A stretch of 64,000 bases of DNA, taken from positions 218,426 to 282,425 of the forward strand of contig NZ_DF977002.1 in the NCBI RefSeq assembly GCF_001485475.2, in the 5' to 3' direction. The DNA is from Tepidanaerobacter syntrophicus (GTDB lineage Bacteria > Bacillota > Thermosediminibacteria > Thermosediminibacterales > Tepidanaerobacteraceae). The position numbers were made by a program, and so were the translations under genes. The notes under the pieces were generated by a model, which had not been told where the DNA came from, searched no databases, and saw nothing but the letters and a program-made list of their open reading frames with translations. Below, piece by piece: positions 42,758-52,181 of this stretch (the stretch's first letter is position 1; each line of letters begins with the position of its first letter).

Positions 42758-43570
42758 TTAATTTATTTGAGGGTCAATTACATTTATAGGATCTATAGGC
42801 CTTTTTAGAAAATTTTCTCCTACCCTCACGAATTTTGTCGGATTGTCGCTTACGAAATATTGATGAAAACCTAAAACTTCACTTTTCTTTTCTAAATCTT
42901 TTTCTCTTAAAATCCGCTGAACTTCTATCGCAGTCTCTTCGCCGGAATCTACCAGCTTTACATTTGGTCCCATAACCCGCTGAAGGGTTTTCTTTAAAAG
43001 AGGATAGTGGGTACAGGCCAATACCAAAGTATCGATTTTAAACTCTTTAAGAGGCTCAAGATATATTCTTGCTGTATAAAAAGCAGCTTCGTTTTCAAGC
43101 CACCCCTCCTCCACTAAGGGCACAAAAAGCGGGCAGGCCTTAGCATATATATTTACCCTATCATTTAGTCTGTGAATCGCATTTTCATACGCGCCGCTTT
43201 TTACCGTTCGCTCAGTTCCGATGACGCCAACGGTATTATTTTTTGTGGCTTTCGCCGCAGCTCTTGCTCCGGGCTCTATCACACCTATAACCGGTACGGG
43301 AGACGACTTGCAAAGTTCGTCAAGGCAAGTTGCGCTAATGGTATTGCAGGCCACTACAATCAGTTTTACGTCCTGTCTTATTAAAAACCTAAGGCCTTCA
43401 AAGGCAAATTGAGTAACTACCTCGGGAGATTTGGAACCATAAGGCACCCGGGCAGTATCCCCGAAGTAAATTATGTCTTCATTAGGAAGCAGTTTCATAA
43501 TTTCGCCGGCCACAGTAAGGCCGCCTATACCTGAATCAAAAACTCCGATAGGTTTGTTTCTGTCATCCAT
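42758..43570 (-). CDS. murI: Glutamate racemase
   Basis: A 270-residue cofactor-independent racemase making D-glutamate for peptidoglycan. The two catalytic cysteines are in VACNTISAT and LACTHYPLL, and GVFDSGIGGLTVAGE opens the protein. ATG 43570 with SD GGAGTGAG is chosen over the longer frame to 43600. It is a single gene on the minus strand. Confidence 0.95.
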   Translation of the reverse strand: MDDRNKPIGVFDSGIGGLTVAGEIMKLLPNEDIIYFGDTARVPYGSKSPEVVTQFAFEGLRFLIRQDVKLIVVACNTISATCLDELCKSSPVPVIGVIEPGARAAAKATKNNTVGVIGTERTVKSGAYENAIHRLNDRVNIYAKACPLFVPLVEEGWLENEAAFYTARIYLEPLKEFKIDTLVLACTHYPLLKKTLQRVMGPNVKLVDSGEETAIEVQRILREKDLEKKSEVLGFHQYFVSDNPTKFVRVGENFLKRPIDPINVIDPQIN

Positions 43571-43729
43571 TATCTCACTCCATCCGGCAGATACCTGCAA
43601 AATAAATTATAATATTAAATATTACCATGATTTGTTTTGTATTACAACAAAAAAAATTAAGGCCTTTTATGTTTTAACTTTGTTGTAGTGATATAATTAA
43701 TGCGATTGAATTTGCAGAGGAGTGATTAT

Positions 43730-44677
43730 ATGAACCCGCTAGTTACGATTTTAACTGCCATAATAGCTGCTGAGGCTGTATGGTGGCTTGTATGGGTTTT
43801 TCTTGCATTAGCCCGAAGAAAGTACTCTGTATTTGGCGTAGTTCTCGGCACTTTAGCCATATGGGGCACAATTGCTATTTTTACAATAAGAGCAAGCCGG
43901 TACCCTTTTATTATTATGCCGGTAGGTCCGCTTTTTACTTTGGTAGTTTTAATGATCGTACCATTTATAGTTCTGCCAAGCATGGTTGTAATAATAAATG
44001 AATATCAGCGCGGTGTCCTTTTTCGCTTAGGCAGACTTATCGGAATTATAGAGCCGGGCTTTAACATTATTTTCCCTTTTGGAATAGATCGAGTAGTAAA
44101 AATAGACTTGCGCACATTTACCATAGATGTGGCGAAACAAGAGGTTATCACGAAAGACAATGTTCCTGTATTAGTAGATGCAGTTGTATATTTTAATGTA
44201 TTTGACCCTGTGCTTGCTGTCACTAAGGTTGCAAATTACACTCAGAGCACAACGCTACTTGGCCAAACTATACTGCGCTCCGTGCTAGGCCAGCATGAAC
44301 TGGACGAGATATTGTCTAAGCGCTCAGAACTCAACGAAATACTGCGCAGGCTTTTAGATGAAGATACTGATCCATGGGGCATAAAGATAACCGCTGTGGA
44401 AATAAAGAGTATCGAGCTGCCTGATACTATGAAGCGTGCTATGGCTAAGCAGGCAGAGGCAGAACGGGAGCGCCGTGCTAAAATAATAGCTGCAGACGGC
44501 GAATACCAAGCTGCTCAAAAGCTCTTGGAAGCTGCCTCAGTTATATCAAAAGAACCTGCCGCTTTGCAGCTGCGCTACCTTCAAACGCTTAGCGAGATAG
44601 CAGTGGAGAAAAACTCCACAATTTTATTCCCACTGCCTATAGAACTGCTAAAAGCCTTTGCGCCTAAAGAAAATTAA
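43730..44677 (+). CDS. Slipin/SPFH-domain membrane protein (stomatin-like)
   Basis: A 315-residue protein starting at ATG 43730 (SD AGAGGAGTG). Three hydrophobic helices within about residues 1-85 anchor it, followed by [20 protein letters not shown], the start of the SPFH/Band 7 domain, and a coiled-coil ending [19 protein letters not shown]. Slipins organise membrane microdomains. Most bacterial slipins are paired with an NfeD membrane protease, but none is here: neighbours are murI and a decarboxylase, both on the other strand. Confidence 0.88.
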   Translation: MNPLVTILTAIIAAEAVWWLVWVFLALARRKYSVFGVVLGTLAIWGTIAIFTIRASRYPFIIMPVGPLFTLVVLMIVPFIVLPSMVVIINEYQRGVLFRLGRLIGIIEPGFNIIFPFGIDRVVKIDLRTFTIDVAKQEVITKDNVPVLVDAVVYFNVFDPVLAVTKVANYTQSTTLLGQTILRSVLGQHELDEILSKRSELNEILRRLLDEDTDPWGIKITAVEIKSIELPDTMKRAMAKQAEAERERRAKIIAADGEYQAAQKLLEAASVISKEPAALQLRYLQTLSEIAVEKNSTILFPLPIELLKAFAPKEN

Positions 44678-44686
44678 GTAGGAAAT

Positions 44687-44739
44687 AAAAAAGAACTGCT
44701 GTAGAACAAAATTCTTTCCCTCTACAGCAGTTCTTTTTT
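44687..44739. terminator. Bidirectional intrinsic terminator
   Basis: AAAAAAGAACTGCTGTAGA (44687-44705) pairs perfectly with 44721-44739 around a 15-nt loop, with T/A tracts on both strands. It serves the slipin gene from the left and the decarboxylase from the right. The decarboxylase stop codon overlaps the right arm by 2 bp. Confidence 0.9.
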
Positions 44740-46240
44740 ATACCACTTGTTTTATTCTCTCATAATATTTTACTGCTTGGGCATCTGCCAGAACTTTTAT
44801 TGCTTTTGCCTCGGGGTCTTCTGTCCCCTGGAGGTGGCAGCCTTCGGAATTTAATGCTTTGACGTAGTCAATGACTTCCCGGGTTATTCGCTCTCCGGGG
44901 CACAAAATCGGTATGCCCGGCGGATATGCCATGAGCATCTCGGTACTTATCTCACCTTCTGCATCTTCTAATAGGACAACTCTTTTTTCGCTGTAAAATG
45001 CAAAGCGGGGAGAGACTACCATTTCTTGATTATCAGGAATATCGGCAGGTACTTTTACTACGTTTTTCCGCCTGTTTTTCGCTGCAATATCCTTTATTGC
45101 GTTAATCAGAATGTTCATGTTTTTGTCTGTATCGCCAATAGCTCCAACCGCAAGAACATTGTATAAGTCCGACAGTTCCATTTGGATATGATATTTGTAT
45201 TTTAAGATTTTTTCCGTCTCAAAGCCCGACAGACCTAATTCTCTTAAATTTATGGCAAGTTTTGTCGGGTCATATGCAAAACACCCTTCGGTGCCTTCTA
45301 TATCATGTCCCATCACATAAATGCCTTCTATACTGTTTAACTGCCTCCGCGTCCTTTCGCACCGCTTTATGGTTTCATCCAGCATTTGTCTGCCTTTTAA
45401 AGCCATCTGCTTGCGCGCCACATCCAGTGATACCATAAGAGGATACGATGGACTGGTGGTTTGGGTAAGATTTAAGGCTGCTTTGACTGTTCTGTCATCT
45501 ACATAATCGCTTTTTACCAGTAAAATCGAACTTTGTGTCAGGGAGCCCCCAAGTTTATGCATGCTTGTCGCACTAATATCTGCTCCCGCTTCCATTGCCG
45601 ACAGCGGCAAATCGGGATGAAACTTCAAATGTGCTCCATGGGCTTCATCTACTATAACGGGTTTTCCATAGGAATGAGCTACCTCCACAATCTTTTTAAG
45701 ATCTGAAGCTACTCCGTAATATGTGGGATTTATTACAAAAACAGCTTTTGCGTTTGGATGCTCCACAAGGGCGCGTCTTACGCTTTCTACGGTTATGCCT
45801 ATGGCTATTCCCATATACTCATTTATTACTGGCTTTATATAAACCGGATGCACCCCACTTAAAATAAGCGCACCAACTACTGACCTATGAGCATTTCTCG
45901 GAATTATTATCTCATCGCCCGGTCCGGCAACCGATAATATCATGGCCTGGATTCCCGAGGTTGTGCCATTTACCAAAAAATGAGCATGATCTGCGCCAAA
46001 GGCATGTGCCGCAAGTTCCTCGGCCTCATGAATGACGCCTGTGGGGTTGCATATGGTATCTAGATCCAAGATTCCGGAAGTAACATCAATTGACATAATA
46101 TTTCTTCCTGCAAAATCACAAAATTCAGGTATTCCTCTGCCGCCTCTGTGGCCCGGTACATGAAACGAAACAGTTTTATCGTTCACGTATTTTTTCAGGG
46201 CGGCAAAAAGCGGTGTTTCTTGCTGCTCATCAAATCTCAT
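44738..46240 (-). CDS. Orn/Lys/Arg decarboxylase family PLP enzyme
   Basis: A 500-residue fold-type I pyridoxal phosphate enzyme of the SpeA/LdcC-like Gram-positive group. It has FHVPGHRGGRG at the N-terminus, NGTTSGIQAMIL, VDEAHGAHLKFHP and SATSMHKLGGSLTQ, with the PLP lysine in MHKLGG. Likely substrate is arginine or lysine, with arginine favoured by family size (about 480-500 residues), giving agmatine for polyamine synthesis. I cannot separate the two from sequence alone. The upstream gap to 46604 (364 bp) is AT-rich. Confidence 0.88.
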   Translation of the reverse strand: MRFDEQQETPLFAALKKYVNDKTVSFHVPGHRGGRGIPEFCDFAGRNIMSIDVTSGILDLDTICNPTGVIHEAEELAAHAFGADHAHFLVNGTTSGIQAMILSVAGPGDEIIIPRNAHRSVVGALILSGVHPVYIKPVINEYMGIAIGITVESVRRALVEHPNAKAVFVINPTYYGVASDLKKIVEVAHSYGKPVIVDEAHGAHLKFHPDLPLSAMEAGADISATSMHKLGGSLTQSSILLVKSDYVDDRTVKAALNLTQTTSPSYPLMVSLDVARKQMALKGRQMLDETIKRCERTRRQLNSIEGIYVMGHDIEGTEGCFAYDPTKLAINLRELGLSGFETEKILKYKYHIQMELSDLYNVLAVGAIGDTDKNMNILINAIKDIAAKNRRKNVVKVPADIPDNQEMVVSPRFAFYSEKRVVLLEDAEGEISTEMLMAYPPGIPILCPGERITREVIDYVKALNSEGCHLQGTEDPEAKAIKVLADAQAVKYYERIKQVV

Positions 46241-46528
46241 TGAGAGTCACTCCCCTTTCAATCAATGATTTTCACTCAAATATTTTGTATAATCCGCAAA
46301 GATTATAGCTGCAAGTTTTATACGCAAATACAATTAAAGCACAGTTTGACTAGAAATTCAATACTATTTACGAATTTTTTTTGATAAATTATGTAGCAAG
46401 TAAGAGGAAAACATATAAACAGTGTAGATTTAAAAAAACCATCGTTTATAAAAGTGCATTAGGATATATAATAAGGTATAAAAGTATATAACAGGTTCTT
46501 ATCAAAAGTTAATTACTCTGCAGCCTGT

Positions 46529-46557
46529 TTGACAAAGTATATTACCTGTATTATAAT
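46529..46557 (+). promoter_or_regulatory. Consensus promoter of the radical SAM/ArsR operon
   Basis: TTGACA (46529-46534), a 17-bp spacer and TATAAT (46552-46557) match the sigma-A consensus exactly. The rest of 46241-46604 is AT-rich; I see no other element. Confidence 0.9.
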
Positions 46558-46604
46558 AATATATAATTATATGCTTATATGATTATATAAGGGAGGTAAT
46601 TTCG

Positions 46605-47957
46605 ATGGATTTAGCTCACACATATTTAGGCGAAAAAGTACTTGCTCAAGGTCTTAAATATCTTCTCTCAAAGGACATGGAAGATTTTAATAGACTTATA
46701 AGTTGGGCAGAAAAGTTGCCAATGCCTGAACATCAAAAGAAAGATCTTGAATCAGTTAAAACATTCCTACAAAACAAAGACTCTAACTGGTATAAGCTTG
46801 GGCAAAGGCTTCTTGCCGAAACCGATCCGAAGGTAAAAGAAAAACTTGGCATAAACTTTTTCTTAAATGCAAACTTCCTCGGTGTCCCCAAGCAGCAAAA
46901 AATGGCGCAGGAATTGGGCTGCTCGGTGCCTTGGGCAATTTTAATCGATCCCACTGCAAAATGCAATCTGCATTGCACCGGTTGTTGGGCAGGTGAATAC
47001 TCGCAAAAAGATGAGCTTGATTTCGATACATTAGATAGGATATTTACTGAATGTGAAGAATTGGGGATTTACTTTATAATCATGTCCGGTGGCGAACCTA
47101 CTTTGCGCAAGGACGATATTGTAAAGCTTGCCGAGAAACATTCTTCCCAGGGATTCCTGCTTTTTACAAACGGAACTTTGGTAGATGACAAGTTCATCGA
47201 AGATATGAAACGTGTAGGTAATATCACCCTTACCTTCAGTATTGAAGGTTTTGAAGAAACGACTGATGCCCGCAGAGGCAAAGGTGTTTTCAAAAAAGTA
47301 ATGGATGCTATGGACAGGATGCGTAAGGCCGGCCTCATCTACGGCGTTTCCACCACATACAACAGATACAATACTGAAGAACTTGCAAGCGAAGAATTTG
47401 TAGATATGCTGGTAGACAAGGGTGTTACTTATGCTTGGTATTTCACTTATATACCTGTTGGGCGGGACGCAGATGTAGAAATGATGGCAACTCCGGAGCA
47501 AAGAGCTTATATGTACGATAAAATTCTGGAATACAGACGCACAAAGCCAATTTTCATCATGGACTTCTGGAACGACGGCGAAGCTTCCAATGGTTGTATC
47601 GCAGGAGGTAGACGCTATTTGCACATCAATGCCCATGGAGATGTAGAACCATGTGCCTTCATCCACTATGCAACATGCAACATAAAAGATGTATCGCTAA
47701 AAGATGCTCTTAGGTCGCCGCTTATGCTTGCATACCAAAAGCGCCAGCCATTTAATATGAATCATCACAGACCATGCCCGCTTATTGACAATCCTGAATT
47801 AATGGTAGAAATTGTACAAGAGAGCAAAGCATATTCTACTCAGCTAAGCGCAGATGAGACACCGGAAGAATTTGCAGAGAAGCTCAAACCCTACGCCGAT
47901 GAGTGGGGGAAAATAGCTGATGAGAAATACCTTAAAACCTCAGCTAATGTAAAATAA
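46605..47957 (+). CDS. Radical SAM protein with N-terminal helical domain
   Basis: A 450-residue enzyme. Residues 1-110 form a helical domain, then CNLHCTGCW (C120, C124, C127) binds the 4Fe-4S/SAM cluster, followed by the MSGGEPTLRKDD motif of the MoaA/PqqE group. A C-terminal SPASM-like segment has further cysteines (NGCIAGGRRYLHINAHGDVE, CAFIHYATC, CPLI). The reaction is unknown; the SPASM-like part suggests an auxiliary cluster and peptide or protein modification. SD GGGAGGT precedes ATG 46605. It is followed 36 bp later by an ArsR-type repressor, which may control it. Confidence 0.85.
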   Translation: MDLAHTYLGEKVLAQGLKYLLSKDMEDFNRLISWAEKLPMPEHQKKDLESVKTFLQNKDSNWYKLGQRLLAETDPKVKEKLGINFFLNANFLGVPKQQKMAQELGCSVPWAILIDPTAKCNLHCTGCWAGEYSQKDELDFDTLDRIFTECEELGIYFIIMSGGEPTLRKDDIVKLAEKHSSQGFLLFTNGTLVDDKFIEDMKRVGNITLTFSIEGFEETTDARRGKGVFKKVMDAMDRMRKAGLIYGVSTTYNRYNTEELASEEFVDMLVDKGVTYAWYFTYIPVGRDADVEMMATPEQRAYMYDKILEYRRTKPIFIMDFWNDGEASNGCIAGGRRYLHINAHGDVEPCAFIHYATCNIKDVSLKDALRSPLMLAYQKRQPFNMNHHRPCPLIDNPELMVEIVQESKAYSTQLSADETPEEFAEKLKPYADEWGKIADEKYLKTSANVK

Positions 47958-47993
47958 GATACCCAATTAGCCGGCAGAAAGGAGGTTCTTCTG

Positions 47994-48302
47994 TTGGTAT
48001 TGAGCCTTTCTGAATACAAAGTTGAGTTTTTACGAAGTTTAGCCGATAATACACGCTTAAAGATTATTGAAGCTTTAAAAGAACGGGAAAGGACAGTATC
48101 TGAACTGGTTGAATCTGTTGGAAGTTCCCAAGCCAACATCTCAACACATCTTAAACTTTTAAGAAGTGCAGGTATTGTCAAAAGTCGAAACAAAGGCAAG
48201 TACGTTTACTACAGCTTGCGAGATGAAAGTATACCGGAATTCTTAAATTCGCTAGAAGAAATGCTCATTTTAATGCGAAGAAAATCCTTTGAAGGTGCTT
48301 AA
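47994..48302 (+). CDS. ArsR family transcriptional regulator
   Basis: A 102-residue winged-helix protein from TTG 47994 (SD AAAGGAGG, 8 nt). It has the typical LRSLADNTRLKIIEAL and SELVESVGSSQANISTHLKLLRSAGIV recognition helix, and KGKYVYYSL wing. There is no ELCVCDL metal-binding motif, so it may sense redox state or another signal rather than metals. It lies in an operon with the radical SAM gene. Confidence 0.9.
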   Translation: MVLSLSEYKVEFLRSLADNTRLKIIEALKERERTVSELVESVGSSQANISTHLKLLRSAGIVKSRNKGKYVYYSLRDESIPEFLNSLEEMLILMRRKSFEGA

Positions 48303-48319
48303 TCTTAATAAATTCTAAT

Positions 48320-48360
48320 AAGTTGCCGCACGGACGATAAGGCGGCAGCTTATTTTTTTT
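48320..48360 (+). terminator. Intrinsic terminator after the ArsR gene
   Basis: AGTTGCCGC, GGCGGCAGCT and T8. Confidence 0.8.
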
Positions 48361-48404
48361 CAATAAATCTGTAACAAGATAGACAAAAGATATTTACATA
48401 ATTG

Positions 48405-48433
48405 TTGCTACATTTTGGTTTTTGCTTTATACT
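48405..48433 (+). promoter_or_regulatory. Promoter of the ACT/DUF711 operon
   Basis: TTGCTA, a 17-bp spacer and TATACT, 34 nt before the start at 48468. Confidence 0.7.
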
Positions 48434-48467
48434 GATTACAACAAAAATAACAGGAGGTAAGTAAAAC

Positions 48468-48917
48468 TTGGAGATACTTGTTACGCTTGATGTACTAAAA
48501 CAGCATAAGGGAGAAGAAGTTGTTGAATTCCCCCCGGGAACACTAATAACAAAAGAAGCTAAAATCTATGCAGCAAAAGAAGGGATGAAGTTATTCGTAG
48601 GAGGCCAGCAGGTGCCGGAACCCGCTTATTCTGCTGAAATTCCCAGTATTCGCGCAGTAATATCTGTAATAGGCGAAGACAAGGTAGGAATCATCGCAGG
48701 CATATCCGATGTCCTTGCGAAAGCTAATGTGAATATACTTGACATTACGCAAACTGCCATCGAAGGTCTTTTTACCATGATAATGGTAGTAGATATAAGT
48801 AAAGCGAATATAGATTTTGAGGCTTTAAAAGTTAAGCTTTCCGAAAAGGGAGAAAAAATCGGAGTCCGAGTCGACGCTCAGAGAGAAGAAGTCTTTCATT
48901 TTATGCACAGGATTTAA
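48468..48917 (+). CDS. ACT-domain protein with N-terminal extension
   Basis: A 149-residue protein from TTG 48468 (SD AGGAGG). Residues 60-149 form a UPF0237-type ACT domain (RAVISVIGEDKVGIIAGISD, NVNILDITQT). Family members are normally about 90 residues long. Here residues 1-59 are an extra domain with GTLITKEAKIYAAKEGMKLF, which resembles the small motif of EutT/BMC-associated proteins. It is followed by a DUF711 gene 12 bp downstream, the usual conserved pair. Function is unknown; binding of amino acids is likely for the ACT part. Confidence 0.85.
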   Translation: MEILVTLDVLKQHKGEEVVEFPPGTLITKEAKIYAAKEGMKLFVGGQQVPEPAYSAEIPSIRAVISVIGEDKVGIIAGISDVLAKANVNILDITQTAIEGLFTMIMVVDISKANIDFEALKVKLSEKGEKIGVRVDAQREEVFHFMHRI

Positions 48918-48929
48918 GGAGGCCGCACA

Positions 48930-50294
48930 ATGAATTTTACCCGAGATGAAATAATCGAGACTATACGCATGGTTCAAGCCGAACAATTGGATATTAGAAC
49001 GATAACTTTGGGGATTAGTCTCAGGGACTGCTCAGGTCCTTCAGTTTCTTATACTGCCCGCAAAATTTATGACAAGCTAATGGAAAGAGGCAGCGAACTG
49101 GTGCCGATTGCTCTACAGCTTGAAAAGGAGTTTGGCATTCCTATTGTAAATAAGAGAATTTCTGTAACTCCCATAGCTCTCGTAGCTGAAAGCTGCAGCG
49201 AAAGCGACTACGCTCCGATAGCTTCGGCTATGGACAGGGCTGCGGCAGAACTTGGCATTGACTTTATAGGGGGATTTTCCGCATTGGTTCAGAAAGGTTT
49301 TACGCCGGGGGACATGAACCTTTTAAATAGCATTCCCGAAGCTCTGTCCTCCACTTTGCGGGTTTGTGCCTCTGTAAATGCAGCCACCACAAAGGCCGGC
49401 ATAAATATGGATGCAGTACAAGCAATGGGAAGCATTATTAAAAAGACGGCACGTTTAACCGAAAAAGAAAATGGAATCGGAGCCGCTAAATTGGTAGTTT
49501 TTGCCAATGCTCCTGATGACAATCCCTTCATGGCAGGAGCATTTCACGGCCCAGGAGAGCCGGAAAGCGCCATCAATGTAGGAATTAGCGGACCGGGCGT
49601 AGTAAATACCGTTGTATCGAATCTTCCTAAAGATGCAGATTTAGGAGAAGTGTCAGAGGCCATCAAACGCATGGCTTTCAAAATCACTAGGGTCGGGGAG
49701 CTTATCGGCCGTGAGGCTTCAAGACGGTTGGGAGTTCCTTTTGGGATTATAGACTTGTCTCTTGCTCCAACTCCGTCTGTAGGAGATAGCGTGGCCAATA
49801 TATTAGAGGCGATTGGTCTTGAACGCTGCGGAGCCCCCGGAACAACAGCTGCTTTAGCGCTTTTAAACGATGCCGTTAAAAAAGGCGGAGCAATGGCAAC
49901 TTCATATGTAGGCGGTCTTTCAGGGGCTTTTATACCTGTCAGCGAAGATGCAGGCATGATACGCGCCGCAGTTGACGGAGCGCTTACATTAGAAAAACTT
50001 GAGGCAATGACCTGTGTATGCTCGGTAGGTCTTGATATGATTGCCGTTCCCGGCGATACCTCAGCCCAGACTATTACTGCTATTATTGCAGACGAAATGG
50101 CAATAGGGGTTATAAACAAAAAGACTACTGCTGTTAGAATAATACCTGCTCCGGGTAAAAAAGCAGGAGATTTTGTAGAGTTCGGCGGCCTTTTGGGAAG
50201 AGCCCCTGTAATGCCGGTGAACCCATTTGATTCGTCAGTCTTTGCCAGGCGAGGCGGGCAAATTCCACCTCCGATACAAAGCTTAACAAATTAG
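48930..50294 (+). CDS. PFL-like DUF711 (UPF0210) protein
   Basis: A 454-residue protein of the DUF711 family, with a PFL-like glycyl-radical-fold barrel. Conserved stretches include [56 protein letters not shown] and [24 protein letters not shown] precedes ATG 48930. The family is widespread with no confirmed biochemical activity. It is always near an ACT-domain gene, as here, suggesting amino acid-linked regulation of a shared complex. Confidence 0.9.
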   Translation: MNFTRDEIIETIRMVQAEQLDIRTITLGISLRDCSGPSVSYTARKIYDKLMERGSELVPIALQLEKEFGIPIVNKRISVTPIALVAESCSESDYAPIASAMDRAAAELGIDFIGGFSALVQKGFTPGDMNLLNSIPEALSSTLRVCASVNAATTKAGINMDAVQAMGSIIKKTARLTEKENGIGAAKLVVFANAPDDNPFMAGAFHGPGEPESAINVGISGPGVVNTVVSNLPKDADLGEVSEAIKRMAFKITRVGELIGREASRRLGVPFGIIDLSLAPTPSVGDSVANILEAIGLERCGAPGTTAALALLNDAVKKGGAMATSYVGGLSGAFIPVSEDAGMIRAAVDGALTLEKLEAMTCVCSVGLDMIAVPGDTSAQTITAIIADEMAIGVINKKTTAVRIIPAPGKKAGDFVEFGGLLGRAPVMPVNPFDSSVFARRGGQIPPPIQSLTN

Positions 50295-50417
50295 CAAAAA
50301 ATTAGGGCAAAAAACATAAGACCTATTTAAAAAAATAATTTAGTTTCTTCTTTGTAGAGCCTTTTCAGTGATAATAAAAAAATACATAGACCGATTATGT
50401 AGGTCTAAATAATTAAG

Positions 50418-50533
50418 TTATCCACAGAGTTATCAACAGCTGTTGATAACTTTAAACCTTGTCCTTAAGATTTTGTCTAAGCTGAATGCACTTTTCCACA
50501 ATGGGGATAACTTATCCACATGAATGTTGATAA
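50418..50533. promoter_or_regulatory. DnaA-box cluster in a convergent intergenic region
   Basis: Seven 9-mers resemble the DnaA box in 116 bp. TTATCCACA occurs at 50418 and 50512. TTATCAACA occurs at 50430 (+), 50441 (-) and 50525 (-). One-mismatch boxes are TTTTCCACA (50492) and TTATCCCCA (50502, -). The boxes at 50430 and 50441 form one 22-bp perfect palindrome (50429-50450). Neither neighbouring gene reads away from it, so no promoter here would be controlled. The rest of 50295-50667 holds the terminator structure at 50582-50664. Confidence 0.7.
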
Positions 50534-50581
50534 AAAAATGCAATAGGAAAATGGTCTTAAAACGGTTGTTCACAAACAAAA

Positions 50582-50664
50582 AAAATCCTTCGCTAGCGCA
50601 CAAATGACAAAAGCACGATTTAGTATTACATCTTACTGTCATTTTAAGCAAAGCGAAGGATTTT
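50582..50664. terminator. Long stem terminator between convergent genes
   Basis: AAAATCCTTCGCT (50582-50594) pairs perfectly with 50652-50664 around a loop that itself holds an inner AATGACA/TGTCATT stem. There is an A/T tract at each end. Confidence 0.65.
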
Positions 50665-50667
50665 GAT

Positions 50668-52173
50668 TTAATTATACAAGATTATATTTTCTCGATAATC
50701 CTGCTGTAAATCTTTTTCTAGAAACTCTAAAAATCTTATCAGCATCGCTGATGCTTCCGCACGTGTCATAATTTTGTCCGGATTGAACTTGTTATAACTG
50801 TCGCCTTCAAGAATGCCAATTTCGCGAGCTACATATACGCTATCTTTTGCCCATGATGGAATCTTGTCGTCATCGGAAAAATAAGTATAATATCCGGGGT
50901 TTGGCGCTCTATTTCCGAATCCTAAGGCGCGAATGAGAACAGTAACCGCTTCTGCTCTCGTGAGAGGGTCATTAGGTTTAAAATAGACACTTGAAACTCC
51001 TGTCATTATCCCCTTTTCTAAGCCTTCTTTTATATACTGATAATTTTTATCCTCTACCTTTACATCTTTAAAAGGCGATGTTTCAGGAGGCTGTTTTCGC
51101 CTGCTTGTCCTTGCTGTGCTTGTTTGCTCAACAGTAGGCCTTATATCGCAAGCTCTAATAACTCCTTTAATAAATTCAGCTCTAGTCATCGGTATCTCAG
51201 GCGTAAAAAATGTCTGGCTCTCATCAAATACATCCAGTGAATAAAGTTTAGTTATATATTCTTCAGCCCAGTGCCCTTTTACATCCCGGAATTTAGGAAC
51301 AACCAAACGCTCCACTTTCGGCACCATTTCTGCAGAGAGATTTACCTTGCCGCTAGAACGTTTCTTGCTGTCGATGATGCCATTTTGGATTTTTGGCATG
51401 TCGTAATCATATCTTGAAACCATCTCTCTATTAGTTGTGCGGATATATCCCCCGTCAAAGCTGGAAAGGGTGGCTTCGTTTTCGGAATATACCAATTTTT
51501 TCGTTAAGCTGTCTGACACCTGGACCTTTGCACTTCCTTCCCAGGACACCGTTTCCTGGTTGCCTTCTTCGTCAGTTACCTTTCTGTTGGAAGTTATATA
51601 ATAATTAATTATTTGAGTTTCCGTGCTTCCCCAAAAATTATTGTATCCAACATCGCCCCCGGAAATAGTAACTATTACTTGGCCCTCGTCTCGGTTTATG
51701 GTGTAATACTTTCTGCCCTCAAAATTTCCTGAGTAAAAGTCTGAGGCCGGCCTCTTGTCTATGACATCAGACTTTGAAAATTGGAAGTCCTCAAGTTCGT
51801 ATTTATCTTCACCTATCTCTATTTTCTCCGAGTACTTGCTTAAAGTAGTCTGGCCAATAACTTGCCCTTTATCATTTCGGTTATTGTAGTTTGTTGAGAA
51901 TGTAACGCTTCGGGTAAGTTTTGTTTTTACTGTACTATCATCACCGGTAAGGTTATACTTATAGGTTATAGTTTCGGTATCGCCTCGCCCACCTTCTGAT
52001 ATTGCAAGTTCGCCGGAAAATTTCATGGGCTTGCCGCTGACAAAAACCATCTCTTCATAAAGATATTCATTGTTTACACCGCCTTCAAAACCGGAAGGCG
52101 TTCCATATGCCTGAAATGGAATTGTCAAGAATACTATAAGAACAAAATATGCGGTTAGTTTTCTAATAATCAT
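50668..52173 (-). CDS. Surface protein with C-terminal SLH domains
   Basis: A 501-residue exported protein: signal peptide (KLTAYFVLIVFLTIPFQAYG), a ~280-residue beta-rich domain without recognised family, and three SLH domains from about residue 295 to the end (FRDVKGHWAEEYITKLYSLD, FKDVKVEDKNYQYIKEGLEK, FSDDDKIPSWAKDSVYVARE, each with an ITRAE-like helix). SLH domains attach proteins to the secondary cell wall polymer. It is the last gene of the four-gene operon and the only one with SLH domains, so it may anchor the assembly. Confidence 0.88.
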   Translation of the reverse strand: MIIRKLTAYFVLIVFLTIPFQAYGTPSGFEGGVNNEYLYEEMVFVSGKPMKFSGELAISEGGRGDTETITYKYNLTGDDSTVKTKLTRSVTFSTNYNNRNDKGQVIGQTTLSKYSEKIEIGEDKYELEDFQFSKSDVIDKRPASDFYSGNFEGRKYYTINRDEGQVIVTISGGDVGYNNFWGSTETQIINYYITSNRKVTDEEGNQETVSWEGSAKVQVSDSLTKKLVYSENEATLSSFDGGYIRTTNREMVSRYDYDMPKIQNGIIDSKKRSSGKVNLSAEMVPKVERLVVPKFRDVKGHWAEEYITKLYSLDVFDESQTFFTPEIPMTRAEFIKGVIRACDIRPTVEQTSTARTSRRKQPPETSPFKDVKVEDKNYQYIKEGLEKGIMTGVSSVYFKPNDPLTRAEAVTVLIRALGFGNRAPNPGYYTYFSDDDKIPSWAKDSVYVAREIGILEGDSYNKFNPDKIMTRAEASAMLIRFLEFLEKDLQQDYRENIILYN

Positions 52174-52181
52174 ACACTTCC

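Noticed and set aside
50418-50533. Chromosomal oriC
   Set aside because: Boxes are numerous, but dnaA, dnaN, rpmH and an obvious AT-rich unwinding element are missing; called only as a DnaA-box cluster.
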